64,000 bases of DNA from Cercis canadensis (GCA_003255065.1 QAOA01005271.1:546006-610005), one strand, 5' to 3'. Shown: positions 23,468-36,430, counted from the stretch's first letter. Program-made: numbers and translations. The notes: generated by a model from the letters alone, not told the origin.

Positions 23468-24415
23468 TAGAATTCAATGCTTTGAATTGTGCTTGTGATT
23501 GCAAATCGCTTGTTAGCATAATACGAACCAGTAAACTAGAGTTTGATTCCCTCTTTTTACTTCAGTCCCTTTTTCTTATGTATTGTACTCGTAAAAAGGA
23601 TTTTGGAGTAACGTTATTTTTGTCAAAAAATGAGAAAGTTCAATTCTATAACATGGAGCCAATTAAATTCTTTGTATGAAGTGGTGTGTTTTGCTTAAGT
23701 TCTTGCACAGATCTAGAGAGCCATGCCCTATAAAAAGAAAATTTAATTGACTCAATTCATTCAATAAATGCACGATAGTAACATATACTAAGGATAAGTG
23801 ATAAATGAAAAATCATGTAAATAACATAAGGACATAATACTAAAGTGATATATATTTGTGTACCAAAGATAACTTGATTTCATTTCCATTGATGAAAATA
23901 ATCCAAGTATACAGCCAAAGGCTGAGCCAGTGAATTTGCTCTGAAGGCTGAAGCCTAGTTGAAAGACTGGCCTTGAGCACCCAAGGGCAGAAGTAGGAAT
24001 CCACATGCATGTATAGAGAGAGACCCAAATATAGGAAAGCACAAAAAAAAAAATACATTTATATAAAGATGAATAGTATCTTTCAGCAACATAAAGAGCC
24101 ACCGAATTTTCGTGAGTTTTGATCCCTTGGCTTCGGGAATGAGTTTGTATCACTTTTGCTATATGTTTGAGACATAAGTTGGAATTATTGAATAGAATGT
24201 TTTACACAACCCGGTGCGTTTTGTATGTTTTTGTGGGTAAATTTGAACAAGTTAAAGATTTTTTTTATATGACGTCAGCAAATTTAAGCCTATTTTCTCT
24301 GAGGGTATGTCAAATGGATCCCTCTACCACATTTTGGGACTGTTGTAGTAAGTAATTAATATGAGAATTTAGGATCCAACTTTATCTCGGTATGTGAAAA
24401 CTGTAATTGACTTGG
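23468..24415. other. Intergenic between CYP51 and the membrane-protein gene
   Basis: It contains the 3' flanks of the two convergent genes. Frames such as 24153-23788 minus have no motif and are not supported. Confidence 0.45.
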
Positions 24416-25522
24416 TCACACTTCCGGAAGTATATGTCCCACAAGGCCGCTGAAGCAAGGAAATTTTTCACTAAAGTACTTTTCTATTTTTTCACCGGTA
24501 CTTAAAAGTGCACGGCCAAACCAATGATAAGCTTCACTAAATTCTTGAAGCGACCACAACATAGCTCCAACCCAGGCACTAATCCATAATTTTAGTGTAA
24601 ACCAACCAAACTGTGGATGTAAGATCAACATGTGTATAACCACAACAAGAGCTCCCAATAAGGGACTAAATCTTTTGAGAATTGGAAGAAGAGCTTGGTT
24701 GTCAATCTCCCATCCAAATTCTACTGCCAATGCCATTCCATAAATAAATAGACTGATGTGAATTGCCTTTATGATGCCACTGTGTTCTTCATATGGAGAC
24801 ACTTCCATAAATTGAGATTTCACTTGGAGATGGGAAATGGTTGTGCCTATGAGAAACATTACAACGAAATGCATAGGTGGTGGAAAGTTTTCTCCTGGCA
24901 TCTTTAATTGGGCTGTAATTGAAATAAAATAAATTTAATCAAATTTAAAGTACTAAATCTTTATGCTATTATGTAACCCCAAAAAAATCAAAAATAAAAA
25001 AAATGTGAAAGACCCAAAGGCTACGCTCAAGTGGTTTACCATTAAACTCCTAAAGGATTCGCCGGGGCCCAAGGGGCAATTTTGCACTCCTCGGCCCTGA
25101 AATTTGAAGAGATTTAGAAACAAAAAATGTTCAAAGAATGAATAAACACATGTGGATGGTAGGAAATTACCTTTNTAAATCTTTATGCTATTATGTAACC
25201 CCAAAAAAATCAAAAATAAAAAAAAAAATGTGAAAGACCCAAAGGCTATGCTCAAGTGGTTTACCATTAAACTCCTAAAGGATTCGCCTGGGCCCAAGGG
25301 GCAATTTTGCACTCCTCGGCCCTGAAATTTGAAGAGATTTAGAAACAAAAAATGTTCAAAGAATGAATAAACACATGTGGATGGTAGGAAATTACCTTTG
25401 AAGGCGGGAAGATAGGTTGGAGGTGGAGGTGCTTTGAACTTAAAAATACAGAACCACACTGTTGGAGTTTCTATAGAACCACAGTAGTGTATTGACGTTG
25501 TTTTGTTTGTTAAAAAAGACAA
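24416..25522 (-). CDS. Unrecognised multi-pass membrane protein
   Basis: Exon 1 (25522-25396) ends AAAG before GTAATT. Exon 2 (24912-24416) follows TTACAG and restores the frame (FKAPPPPTYLPAFK joined to AQLKMPGENFPPP), giving 207 residues. Three to four hydrophobic segments are visible: MHFVVMFLIGTTISHL, IHISLFIYGMALAVEFGW, LLGALVVVIHMLIL and LWISAWVGAMLWSL. The N-terminal part is proline-rich. I do not recognise the family. The sequence between the exons is doubled around an N at 25175, so the true intron is probably about 220 bases shorter. GA repeats upstream (about 25526-25560) would fall in the leader. Confidence 0.65.
24954..25398. repeat. ~221-base direct repeat joined by one N (probable assembly duplicate)
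   Basis: 24954-25174 recurs as 25176-25398 with a few base changes and two extra A's. It includes the true donor region of the neighbouring gene twice, and the long open frame running through the N is therefore not real. Confidence 0.9.
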
Positions 25523-27776
25523 ATAGGGAGAGAGAGAGAGAGATAGGGAAGAAGAGGTTTTGGGGGAGAAAAGGAGAGAACATAAGGGTTAAATAGAGTG
25601 AGAAAAGGAGAAAACTATGAGAAAGTGTATAATAAGTTTGAATTCAATCACTGTCATTTGCCAATATTGAGATGGCCAACCTTGTGCTCCCAGATTTTGG
25701 AATTGTTCCAGTTACCCTGTTGACAGCTACATGTTTGTTAGTTAATTTCATTCCTCATCTGATGTATTTTTAATTTTGTATTAGGGGTAGATAACTTCTT
25801 AAAGTTGACCTTAACTACGTTTCCTTTGACTTTTTTGTGTAAATATAAATACTTGTCTTCAGATAGTTTAGGTTCTTGCTCTTGGCTTCTTGCAATAGTC
25901 TGAGTTCCTAGTTCTGCTACAAGAAATGACTGTTTTCCAACTTTTCCTTATGCCTTCTTTCTTTGGTAGTCTAAGCCTCCCTTAAGTGTTAATAGTTAAT
26001 ATGAATGACTTGCTGGAGGTATGAAGCCAATATGATTGACTTTTCTGCTTAAAGTACTTTTAACTGAAAGATGATACAAATCATCATTTTATAGGACTTA
26101 ATTCTAATCATATTAGTATGCAAGAGGTAGATGGCAAGACTAAGATAACTCTAGAAGGAGAAAGGAAAAAGTATTTAAATAAAATTTCTGTGAGTTTTTG
26201 AAGAATTATCTTGCCCTTGTTTATTAAATAATAAGCTGGCTTCTCAGCTTCCCCAGAGACTAGAGTCATTATATTATACATAAATGAAGATAAATACAAG
26301 AAATTTATATAAGTAATTTGTTTGGTTATATGCCAGAACTAAGGTCGCAAAAGTACCTTAACCCTTCACAATTAGACCACGCTAGTGACTTTTTTATAAG
26401 ATATTGTATCGTTTTGTTAGGGAAACATTGTATTTGAAAATGCTTTATATGAAAATATTTTACCTAAGAAACTGAGGTTTACAACTACAGGCTATATTTC
26501 ATAAAGTAATATCCTATTTGAGTTTAACTGAATCCGCTTCCTCTTTTCTCCATGCACTGGTGTTATATAGTTCTTGTACATATCATTACTCACCATAAGA
26601 GGCATGTATCACCGACCCTATTAACATCACCTTCCAGCTTGGTATAGACTAGATTTATATTGTCCTAAGATACAGCAGAAAGGCTACTACAAAGTTGATG
26701 CTGTTAATTGACATCAGTTTTATACTTCCTTGGTTCTATCGTTTTGGTCTAATGAATACCACTGCAAACGTAAAGAAGAAAAGGATCCAGGCACACTTCA
26801 ATCCCTCGTACATGAGATACTTGGCCAGGGATGTGAAAAGCTGGCGCTCAAAGGCTATCATAACAATTGTGTTATGATATTCTAGCCCACAAAATTCAAT
26901 AAAACAGTGAAAGAGAATCAAGAGGATTGAGCTAAGAGGTAAATACTCAATGTAGTCATTATGATTCCACTTTCTGTTCTTTTATTCTGCTGAGAGGGAA
27001 CAAATACACAGCAGAAGCAAATCAATGCAATCACGTAATCGTCGTCGAACAAGCAAGCATTTGATAGTCAAGCAGAAGTAGGCAGAGTATGAAACCCCTT
27101 GAGAGTCCCTTGTCACTTATGCTTTTAATTATGGCTTTCAATCAGTGGAACAAGCCACCCAGCAACTGGTATCCCGTTGTCATGAATCTTCAGTGTTCCT
27201 ACTCAAATAAATATGATATTCACTACACAGAAGACCTATAAAGAATGAAAACCCATGACTTGTGTAGGAAGCAGGACTTCTGATCTGGTAGCTATCCTAA
27301 CATTATAAATGAACCCTTAAAGGGAATTGGGAAGAAGGAAATTTAAAAGGATACTAGGCTTTGTGTGTATGTATGATTGAGTGCTTGAGCATGGCTAATT
27401 AGATGGTTGAACTTACTTTTAAATTTAGTCACCTTCATCTTGATACTAATTCTTCAACCTTTCATAAGTGTCATCAATCTAACAAGTCTTATCATACAGA
27501 AAAATTCATTTGTATAGCTATTATTAAAACTTAACTTAGAATTTGAAACACCAAGGGCAGCACCAATTTTTGTCTCTCCTTTCCAACCCTGTGAATATGT
27601 AATATTTATGATTTCTAAATGCCCAAGTAAATGCATGCTTATGATATATAGCTAGACAGGTTGATGCAAATAATTTTCTCTTTCCTCGCAGATTGTTGGA
27701 CTTGGATTAATAAAATTAACCCTATTCATTAATGTGAGAATACAAGAGAAAAAGGAGCTAGAATCAATTAGCATGC
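25523..27776. other. Intergenic, no gene recognised
   Basis: I read both strands and found only short unsupported frames. The region lies between the 5' end of the membrane-protein gene and the last exon of the small membrane-protein gene. Confidence 0.45.
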
Positions 27777-30118
27777 TTACTCTTTCTGCAAACGTCGAGT
27801 TAATCCAAGTCTTGTTCTTATAGTCGCACCTACTTCCATAGCATCTTCCACCTATAAACAAAAAATATAAAAAGCAGGAGAACATTCAGTTCCATGGGTA
27901 TAAAAGATCCATGAATTATTTGGAGAAATATTTGTATTTGAAGAAATTATCTATACATCCCTTTTTCTTTAAAAAGTAACACATACTTATCTTATTTTAA
28001 ATTTAAATGTAACAATTCCGTTAAAGTTGCTGGTGACCAGCCATGTAAAATATCACTCTGTTTTATTTTAAAACTACCTATGACTTCTACATTAGAACAG
28101 TATGTAATATATTCTATTTAACTCTCAGAATAAGGGGTCAGCTGGAAGAATCAAACATCTACCCACCATTTATGACCAGCTTAGCTTCTTGGTACTCGTT
28201 TACTATTCAATTGTTTGGTCCATTTGAGGCTACACAGGGGGGATAGCCCATCCAGCTCTGATAAATCCCACCCCACCTGTTATATATCAGCACATCAGAC
28301 AAAGAAAATGTCTAATCCCCACAATCCTACAACCAACCCAACCCATACAAAAAGAGAACGAAAACCCACTCTCCCCATGACTGAATATGCAAGAAATAAG
28401 CAGGAATTTCATCAGAAAAGCAACTTGGCATCGTCCTAGAATTTCTAGAATATAAAGCCAGTGGCTATACTAGGAATCCCATCCTCTGGCCACCCTTCCC
28501 AACATGCATCTCTGTGTTAAAAAATTCATAATTTATAGACCATGGGACAGTGCACAGAGGCACTTGCTCCGGCCATCATTCAAATATTTTCCTTACTTCT
28601 AATCAATAACTCCCATGGGTCAATGTCAATGTTCATAGATCCAAATAACTCATTCAAAATGTAACAAGCTAAAAATAAAATAGAGAAGAAACCAATAAGC
28701 TAATCTCAGTTTGCCACAATCAGTTTTTCACTTTCTGCAGCAAAACCAGCAGTAACAATGTTATATTTTCTCGTCTCGGTTACTGAATAGAAAAAGCATC
28801 CATTCTTTGCCTTCCCCTTCTCTGCAATTAGAATTTTCATAAACTAAAAAATCCTCCGACTACTCAGCACTTCCATTCTGTGTTTATTCAATCAAAACAG
28901 GTCTCCGTAACACCTCCACTCTTCTACCAATCAGTGGCAACACCTGAATCCACCATGATTTTAATCTTTCGCATAAACCCCACTAGACAGTCCACCATCC
29001 CCAAAAAATGGACCTAACCACATTGTCCACCTAAGAATGTAAGGCTTGAGTCTCTTGGTGTTGGTGAATATATTAGGTCAACAAAGAAAGATGGGAGGGG
29101 AGAAGGCATTAAGGATAAATTGGAAATTTTACCATTCACACTTAATACCATTACCAATTTTGTTAATTTAAATAATAATATGAATAGGTTGTGAAAAGCG
29201 TTATCTGCTAACAAAAAATAAGATTTATGCAACAATAGTCAGAAGCTACTCCATCCTTGGTTTATCACATCCTTGACTTGCATATAAGTACATCACAACA
29301 AGTAATAGATCTAGTCTCAGTGACAGCGGAATTTAACAACATATTGGGAAGAAATGAACAATACCATATTAGTCAATATTGTTATAATTTTGAAGCAATC
29401 ATATGGTAGGTCAACTTTTTACCAAGCAAAAAGGAAACAACACAATAAGCATACAATGATCCTTTCTGCACAAAGAAAATCAAACAATGGATAAATCCAA
29501 TCATGAATAGAGTACTAGAAGCATAACTGCCTATTATTACTAATTTCAAATTCTGAAGTTTTCCATTAATAGACACCAATAAGCCATAAGCAAGCCAAAA
29601 CCCATTTACCAACTACGATCATGGATTAGCCTGAAAGAAGCTTGAACAAAATTCAGCTCTTTTGTCCTCTAAAACACCTTGGCAGCTTCGACCCACAAGC
29701 ACTAAAACCTGTTTTTAACTTGCAGATAACATTTCGTGGCCTAAGCTAAGTTTGTTTTAGCTTGAATTGGAAAATTAAGATAACAAAATTGCGAAAAATG
29801 ATTATTCATATGACCGTACAAACAGCAAACAGTGACATGGGGCATAGTCTCAGTAGTGAAAGAAAGTACCTTTCGGATTCCATAAGATTGAAGAACGACG
29901 AGGGAGGCGGAGGCTGCGCCGCCGACGAAGAGAGAGGCGACGGCGAAAGCTTTCAGAGGCATGAGCCGTGAATCGCCGGCGAAGCCTTTGTTTAATGAAG
30001 ATATACCCCATCCGAATTGTGCTGCACTTGCAAGACCCCACCACCAGTGGGTTCCACCACCGGCAGCGCCACCAACATCTCCGTCCATTGCCTTCAATTC
30101 GCCTCCTTGCTCCGTCAT
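27777..30118 (-). CDS. Small conserved plant membrane protein, two exons
   Basis: Exon 1 (30118-29870) encodes 83 residues, MTEQGGELKAMDGDVG... with a glycine-rich start, then THWWWGLASAAQFGWGISS, GFAGDSRLMPLKAFAVASLF and a hydrophobic VGGAASASLVVLQSYGI, ending RK before GTACTT. Exon 2 (27851-27777) follows TTTATAG and reads VEDAMEVGATIRTRLGLTRR, LQKE, stop. The total is 107 residues with one membrane segment at about 54-77. The intron is about 2.0 kb. The layout (WWW..A.Q.GWG start, SRLMP-A core, VED.ME.G..IRT.LG tail) agrees with a small conserved plant protein of unknown function that I recall only vaguely, so I give no symbol. Frames that cover exon 2 in other phases are shadows. Confidence 0.75.
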
Positions 30119-30244
30119 TTAGCTTCGTCTAAGGTTCAGCTTACCCAAATTCCACCATACTTCAGGGGAAAAACGAAAAAAAATAAAAATGTTTTGTAAC
30201 TGTTTCGGGCCTGGGCCTTTGGGCTTCGTAGTCTGTCAATGGGG

Positions 30245-30677
30245 TTTGGTTAGATCTTGTTTCTTTTCTCTTTCTTCATTAGTTCCAGCAAAACAGAAGA
30301 CAAATCTTTCATTAGATTGAGTGATGTTCAACCTATGTAATTTACACCAGCACACGACATACAGATCTCTTAATAAAGTTGAGGCTCTAGATTTAAATTA
30401 TCATTTTTTAATATTCTCAACTAAAAAATTTAATTTTGTCTATATAACAGAAAAAAAAAANTTTGGTTAAATCTTGTTTCTTTTCTCTTTCTTCATTAGT
30501 TCCAGCCAAACAGAAGACAAATCTTTCATTAGATTGAGTGATGTTCAACCTATGTAATTTACACCAGCACACGACATACAGATCTCTTAATAAAGTTGAG
30601 GCTCTAGATTTAAATTACCATTTTTTAATATTCTCAACTAAAAAATTTAATTTTGTCTATATAACAGAAAAAAAAAA
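30245..30677. repeat. ~216-base direct repeat joined by one N (probable assembly duplicate)
   Basis: 30245-30460 and 30462-30677 are nearly the same sequence with only a few substitutions, split by N at 30461. It lies in the leader side of the small membrane-protein gene. Confidence 0.9.
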
Positions 30678-31217
30678 TCTATATAATTTCTCTTTTCACA
30701 AAATTGAATTCACTCACTTTTTATTTTTTTTTTATATCATATAAATTTTTTACTATTCTTTTTCGGCAATTTTTTTAATGCTTTTAACTATAATTCGTGA
30801 TTGAAATACAAAATTCATAAACCTTGAATATGACTTTACTGGCTTGTTTGATACTACAATTTTTGAATAGTGGACTAAATATTTCTCACACAATTTTGTT
30901 TTAGCTTAATTCATCATATACATGTGCAGCGTCCGAGGCAAAGACCCTTGGTCCACATAGCAGATAACACCCGCTGTATGTGATATATATATGCATAGAA
31001 GCAATTCGTGTACTAGTATTAGGTATCTTTGGTCAAACAGCAACTAATACATTATGGGAATAAAATTAAACAAAACTTAACAAAAGTATATTGTTTACAA
31101 CAATAACAATTAAATTTGAACACAAGTACAATTGATCCTGGTAAGAATCTTTATTTTCCTATATCACACACTAAAAAATTTACTTATGACCAAAAAAAAT
31201 AGCAACCAACATTGCAG
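30678..31217. other. Intergenic, 3' flank of the first DUF247 gene
   Basis: AT-rich; nothing recognised except the presumed 3' untranslated region of the minus-strand DUF247 gene near 31.1-31.2 kb. Confidence 0.4.
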
Positions 31218-32528
31218 CTACATGGTGAAGAGGCTAATCTTATCTTCATCATTGAGAAAAAAAGGATAGAAAAAGTTATAGAAAGTGAAGATCAGGACAG
31301 CCACTCCCACAACAGTTGAACTTCCTCTCCAAAGATCACTAAAATACACATTCTTCAACGTTGCCATAGTCCGGTTAAAAGAGCTGTCATAGTGGGCATT
31401 GAGTTGGTCAATAAGTTCAGCATAGCAATTGGTATTTATCACAAGCTCTCTGCAAAGACTATTCACCAGAATTGCCATTTCCTTGTTGCTCCCCAAAGCA
31501 TTGATCATGATTTGATTCTCAACAAGCAAATCCACATCTGCCTCAGTGTCTATGAGATCATCAATCAGAGACATATAGTTGCAGATGTAAGTTTGATCTG
31601 GATATTGACACTGCTCTAAGGCCATCACGTTGCGAAGAACACGCTCTATCCCATTTTCAATTTTGAAATGTGGGAACTGAAAAATAGATTTTTGGGGTTT
31701 GTCTTCAAATTTTATATCTAGTAAGAATTTGTCTGAAACTGCTTCAAAGCTCACCCCTGCTTCCCTTAGCTTTGTTGCACTTTTTAACACAGCTGAATTG
31801 GTTTTGGATTCATACCCGAAATCCAACGGAATATGCAAGTATCTTATCAAATCAGTGAAGTGTTTGGATAGCTGCCAATCCACCCTCACAGTGATATCAT
31901 CTGAAGGCTGAATTTGAACATCATAATCTTGGAAATACTCGCGAACAAGCGAAAGAAAGCTGATACCTGCAGGAACAACTCTGTCATATAACTCTTTCAA
32001 GACAAAGATTGGAATCTGGTTTTCTAGGAGCAACAAATCTCGCATGATGCCTTTGTTAAGCCACGATTTGGTTAAAATATAGTCATCTTTGTATTCTGAT
32101 TTCTTCGATTGCCGCAGGAACAGCTCGATAATGAAGACAGCATCTAATAATATAATGTCTGCAAACTCGTCTTTGCTGATGAGAGGGAACTTGTCTGAAT
32201 AACAGTGGCGGATTTCTGCTTCTTTGCTGCCAATATAGGATTTGTAGTCCTCTAAAAGAGCTCGTTGTTTCTCTGATAGACGTTTCCAGAAGCACTTGAA
32301 ATAGATCTGTTTCTGGGTTTGCAGTGGCTTTGGATTTTGTCGGTTGTAATGAAAAGGGCCGATTGAAATCAACTGAGGAGTGTAGGCTTCGGGGTTGCCA
32401 CTTCGAAGATTCTCAGGAACCTTGTAGATGCAACACTCAGGCCACAGCACAGGCTCGATCTTCTCTGGGATGGAAATTATGTGTTGGATCTTCTCAAGTT
32501 CACTTTGTAATAACTCAGAAGATGCCAT
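31218..32528 (-). CDS. DUF247 protein, copy 1
   Basis: One uninterrupted coding exon of 436 codons. DUF247 landmarks in order: IPEKIEPVLWPECCIYKVPE near residue 20-40, YTPQLISIGPFHYN, ILLDAVFIIELFLRQ, a central DLLLLENQIPIFVLKELYD, HFTDLIRYLHIP, ATKLREAGVSF, ALEQCQYPDQTYICNYMSLI, and a C-terminal membrane segment VVGVAVLIFTFYNFFYPFF preceded by WRGSST. Such proteins are plant-specific and probably anchored in a membrane by this tail. Their molecular function is unknown, though DUF247 genes sit at the S and Z self-incompatibility loci of grasses. The leader is probably spliced: GTATGC at 32757 and CAG at 32533-32531, two bases before the ATG codon, define a 227-base 5' intron. The upstream block is shared with the copy at 60.8 kb. 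Confidence 0.95.
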   Translation of the reverse strand: MASSELLQSELEKIQHIISIPEKIEPVLWPECCIYKVPENLRSGNPEAYTPQLISIGPFHYNRQNPKPLQTQKQIYFKCFWKRLSEKQRALLEDYKSYIGSKEAEIRHCYSDKFPLISKDEFADIILLDAVFIIELFLRQSKKSEYKDDYILTKSWLNKGIMRDLLLLENQIPIFVLKELYDRVVPAGISFLSLVREYFQDYDVQIQPSDDITVRVDWQLSKHFTDLIRYLHIPLDFGYESKTNSAVLKSATKLREAGVSFEAVSDKFLLDIKFEDKPQKSIFQFPHFKIENGIERVLRNVMALEQCQYPDQTYICNYMSLIDDLIDTEADVDLLVENQIMINALGSNKEMAILVNSLCRELVINTNCYAELIDQLNAHYDSSFNRTMATLKNVYFSDLWRGSSTVVGVAVLIFTFYNFFYPFFLNDEDKISLFTM

Positions 32529-32530
32529 TT

Positions 32531-32757
32531 CTGTTCATACAAGAGCAAGCCGTCGGTTTCATTGCAGCTTTCAAAAAGCCACTTTTTGAATAAAGTAGAA
32601 ACAGCTAGTTTTAAAAGCTAAAAAGTGTAATAATTTATGCAGCAAATTGATTTTCCTTAACCATCTCTCATCAACAAATGATTAATCAACTATACTATTG
32701 AGAATCTGAGATAATAGAAGCAATTTCTAGAAATCGTAAAAGATGAAGTGCGCATAC
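32531..32757 (-). other. Likely 5'-UTR intron of DUF247 copy 1
   Basis: It starts GTATGCGCACTTC and ends GAACAG just before AAATGG. The donor side is conserved in the paralog upstream of 62.1 kb, which supports a shared leader intron. Confidence 0.55.
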
Positions 32758-32758
32758 C

Positions 32759-34954
32759 GAAGCGTGAAATATTTTTCGCACGAATAATTGTTGGTTGAAC
32801 TTGAAGGAATGAAGTTGTATGCTCTACTCTTCTCTCTCCCTTCTTGTGTACGATTACAATAAATTTCTCTTAGACTAGGGATGATTTTTCAATTTGTCAA
32901 CCTATCATATATAGAAGTTTTTTTTTTTTAATATTCAAATTATTGAGGTGCATTCAAAAAAGAAAAGGAAAGCTTTATCCGAGTTACAATTATTGTTAAA
33001 TTTTTAAAATTATCCTCACTTATAATGACGAGTATACATGAGATTATTATTGACTAGTATACAATAACGATTAAAAAACACAAAACTATTATTGATAAAC
33101 ATGTAATAATCATAAAAGACAAATTTAAAAATTTAACAATGAATATAACTTATTTAAATTTTTTAAATAACTTTAACTAAAATTATTTTTAGTTTTAATG
33201 GTCTACCAATGATTGTGACAGAAGTTTGACCTCACTTTGTTTTTTCATATGTCATTCTCGCCTTAAGGGCATAATTCCTTGAATAGATGTCTATATGTCC
33301 TCCACGTGAATTTTGCAGTCATCGTTCCTTTTTTCAAAAAATCAAGAGTATGGGACAAATGAGTTGTGGCCCGTGACAACAACTTCAGCAAGAAAAAGAT
33401 ATTGAGTAGTGCAAGTGGACAATAGCAACATGTGTATGAAACTTAATGGGGGCTTGTGAATTCGTAGGTTTTCTTTTTTATGGCACTCCTTGAAGGGGAA
33501 ATATACAGCTAAGGTTTATGTGGACTGCGTTTTGAAGTCTAAGAGATACATTTAATAAATAAATAAATTTGCTATTGAAGAGCAACTAAAGTCTTTTGCT
33601 TTATTCGTTTACGCAACCACTGCATAAGCATTGATAGCACATTTAGTATTTTACAGAATAACAACAAAAACTGCATCCTTTGTTCGTTTACATAATTACG
33701 ATAGGAGTTCTTAATCCTTAAATACTTTTTGTCATTTCTGTTTCTCATTCAGCCGCCCTTTTGTCCTGGTGTCTGTCGACTTGTCTAACCTTTGATTATA
33801 AGTAATTACCCTGTCCATATCAGCAAATGTGTATGGATCATTTGTGATTGGAGTAGTGTTATCTATAGATTTGGATTCGCATTCAATTTAAATAAATTGT
33901 GTATTTAATTTAATTATATAAACCATTGACAATGTACTATTATATCAATCATTATTTACACACATATATTTATATATATGAGCCAGAGTTAATTTAGCTG
34001 GTGAGGATCAAATTACTTCGTTTGTAAGGTCTAGATTCAAATTTCATGGCAAACAATCTCTATTTGATAGGCAATTTATAAGTATTACTGTAAATTCTCG
34101 TTGAAACCATTGACATGGCTTGACCTTAGAATATGGTAATTTACTTTCACTCNGATCAAATTACTTCGTTTGTAAGGTCTAGATTCGAATTCCATGGCAA
34201 ACAATCTCTATTTGATAAGCAATCTGTAAGTATTACTGTAAATTCTCGTTGAAACCATTGGCATGACTTGACCTTAGAATATGGTAGTTTACTTTCACTT
34301 TAACTAAATTTAATTGTAATTTTAAAATAAATTGTAACTTGACTTACTTAAAACTCAACTTTTTCTGTAAAACTTCGATTTTCTATACCTTGGCATCTAA
34401 TGTAAAAGTGAAACAATCATTTCTCTTTGTAATTAAGCATTTGCCGTTTGCTAAATCTTATCATTACTAGAACATTTGACAATTCAATTAGGCTATTCAG
34501 GTACGAAACATTAAGGAAACTGCTAAGCAATGACTTTTAGCTTGCTTACGTAAATCTTCGTGGAACATAATAGCATGCACTTCACGTTAGTCAACCACTC
34601 TTTTCTATATGTTAAATAATTGACATATGGACTATTGGTTTCAATTTGTATCTTAAAAAAATAAAGAAGAACATGAAGTAAAGATGCAAAATTACTTAGT
34701 TCAACATGTATCTGTCATTGATTAGGTGAGCATAATCGTCATTTTTCCATTAAGAAAAGTAAAAACAAGGAAAGCAAGAACTGTAATTTTTTTTTTTTTC
34801 TTTTTGTCTATAAAGCATCTCTTCTTAAGTATTCAATTAATTAAGGAAAAGACAAAATGAAAAAAAAATAAAATCAGATCCGTAGTTTAGTTCATATGTT
34901 GAAATTTGAGCTTCTAAAAACAAGCTAAAAATACATTATATGATAAACTATTTA
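32759..34954. other. Intergenic between DUF247 copy 1 and the PIF-like element
   Basis: AT-rich. It contains a block upstream of copy 1 (to about 32.9 kb) conserved with the copy at 62.4 kb, and a SINE-like piece near 34.0 kb that is doubled around an N. No gene was recognised. Confidence 0.45.
33979..34320 (+). mobile_element. SINE-like sequence, doubled around an N at 34153
   Basis: A GTTAATTTAGCTGGTGAGGA stretch (A-box-like) and GGTCTAGATTCGAATTCC (B-box-like) about 40 bases later suggest a tRNA-derived SINE. The stretch 34006-34152 recurs as 34154-34300 with several base differences, so the two are probably allelic contig ends rather than a tandem. Confidence 0.4.
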
Positions 34955-36430
34955 GGCCCCGTTTGGATAAATAGCTTATTTAAGCGCTTATATAAAAATG
35001 TCTTATGTGAAAAGTTTTTATACTATAAGCTCCTTTTAAATTAAGCTATTTAGTGTTTGGATACATACTTGAAAAAGCGCTTTTAAAATCTATAAGCTCT
35101 TTCTAAAGCATTTTGATAGACAAATATATAAGTGCTTATAATTGTAGAAATTACTGAAAAATACATTAATAAGCACTTATTAAAAATTGTGTTTGGATAA
35201 ATAAGCACTTTGTTATAATACATCTCGTTATTTCAAGATTCCCCCATTCAACTATAGCACAGAAATGCTGAAAAAGTGTATTCATTGAGACTGACATGAT
35301 TTTCTCATTTTTTTTTTTTTAAATGCTTCCACTGCATGTTCATCTTCACCCATCTGAAAATATGTTGTAATCCATGATTACACATCTGGCATCCTCATTC
35401 TTTTGAACAATTGCAAGCCGTAGTCTGGTTTCCCAAGAGAATTAACAACAAAAGAGCTCTCATCTTACCCTTTTTTTAATTGTTTGTGTGTGTATAGCTT
35501 TCCCATGAAGTAAAGAACCTGAATCAGCATATGCTTTTAAAGCAATGGCAAATGCATATGAATCACAGCCCACTTTTGAACTCCACATTCGAGGAAAGTA
35601 CAATAATCCCTCCTTACTGTAACCTAATAGCAAAGTATTCTAAGGATATTATCAAATTAATACTACTCAATAATTCATCTTCTCCTTCATTTTCTTCAAG
35701 ACGCCCTTGCAATTTCAGCTGACAAAACCTAATTGCTAATTAATCCTTCATGACATAAGCATACCAATTTTGGAAGTTACCAGGCTAAACGATGCTTATT
35801 CAATTATATTCACACTTCAATATGACACACCAATATATAATTCAAGGAACGAATGAGACAGCAACCAGCCCAAGAATCCCGCATACTTCAAGCAAGCTTT
35901 TATCCTTGGCAATAAGAAACAGTCTTCTTTCTGCAGAAATAAATGCGAGACAGTGCCCCCTTGTCACAGGATGGTAGCAGAAATGTCATCATTCTTAACC
36001 TGAAAATTTATCAAGAAAAAGAAAAAGAAAAACAACTCTCAAACTCAGATGATGATTCAAAAACATGGAAAAATCAGTGTAGTAATTTTATGTAAATCCA
36101 AGAAATTGAATGTTCATAAAGGGTTGGCATGTGATTCAGCTCCTATGAATAAAAATATTATTCGCTTCCTAACCCTTCTTGCCAGCAATAGAAGCATAAA
36201 GAAAGGACTGTAATTTGAATTTAAAAATTATGCACCAAACAATTTCCATTATTGTCTCATCACACATCAAATAAAAATGATTTAAGTGTAGGATGTGTCA
36301 ATATAAATGGCTTGAGCAACTTAGATTGTTATCCAAATCTGACTCTACAAGTAAACTACAATTCTAGGCACCAGACTGTTTTTCAAGTTCCCTGCAGGAG
36401 AGAAGTTGTCACCATCAAATCTAGATATAC

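Noticed and set aside
25010-25090. tRNA-like stretch GGCTACGCTCAAGTGG
   Set aside because: No cloverleaf can be built and the B-box half is poor; it lies in an intron and was not called a tRNA or SINE.
24953-25522. Long minus-strand open frame of 189 codons
   Set aside because: It runs through the N at 25175 and two copies of the same sequence; only its first 42 codons are real coding sequence (exon 1 of the membrane-protein gene).
27652-27885. Minus-strand frame with cysteines (GGRCYGSRCDYKNK)
   Set aside because: It overlaps the short last exon of the small membrane-protein gene in a different phase, and that exon has the conserved motif and correct splice border.
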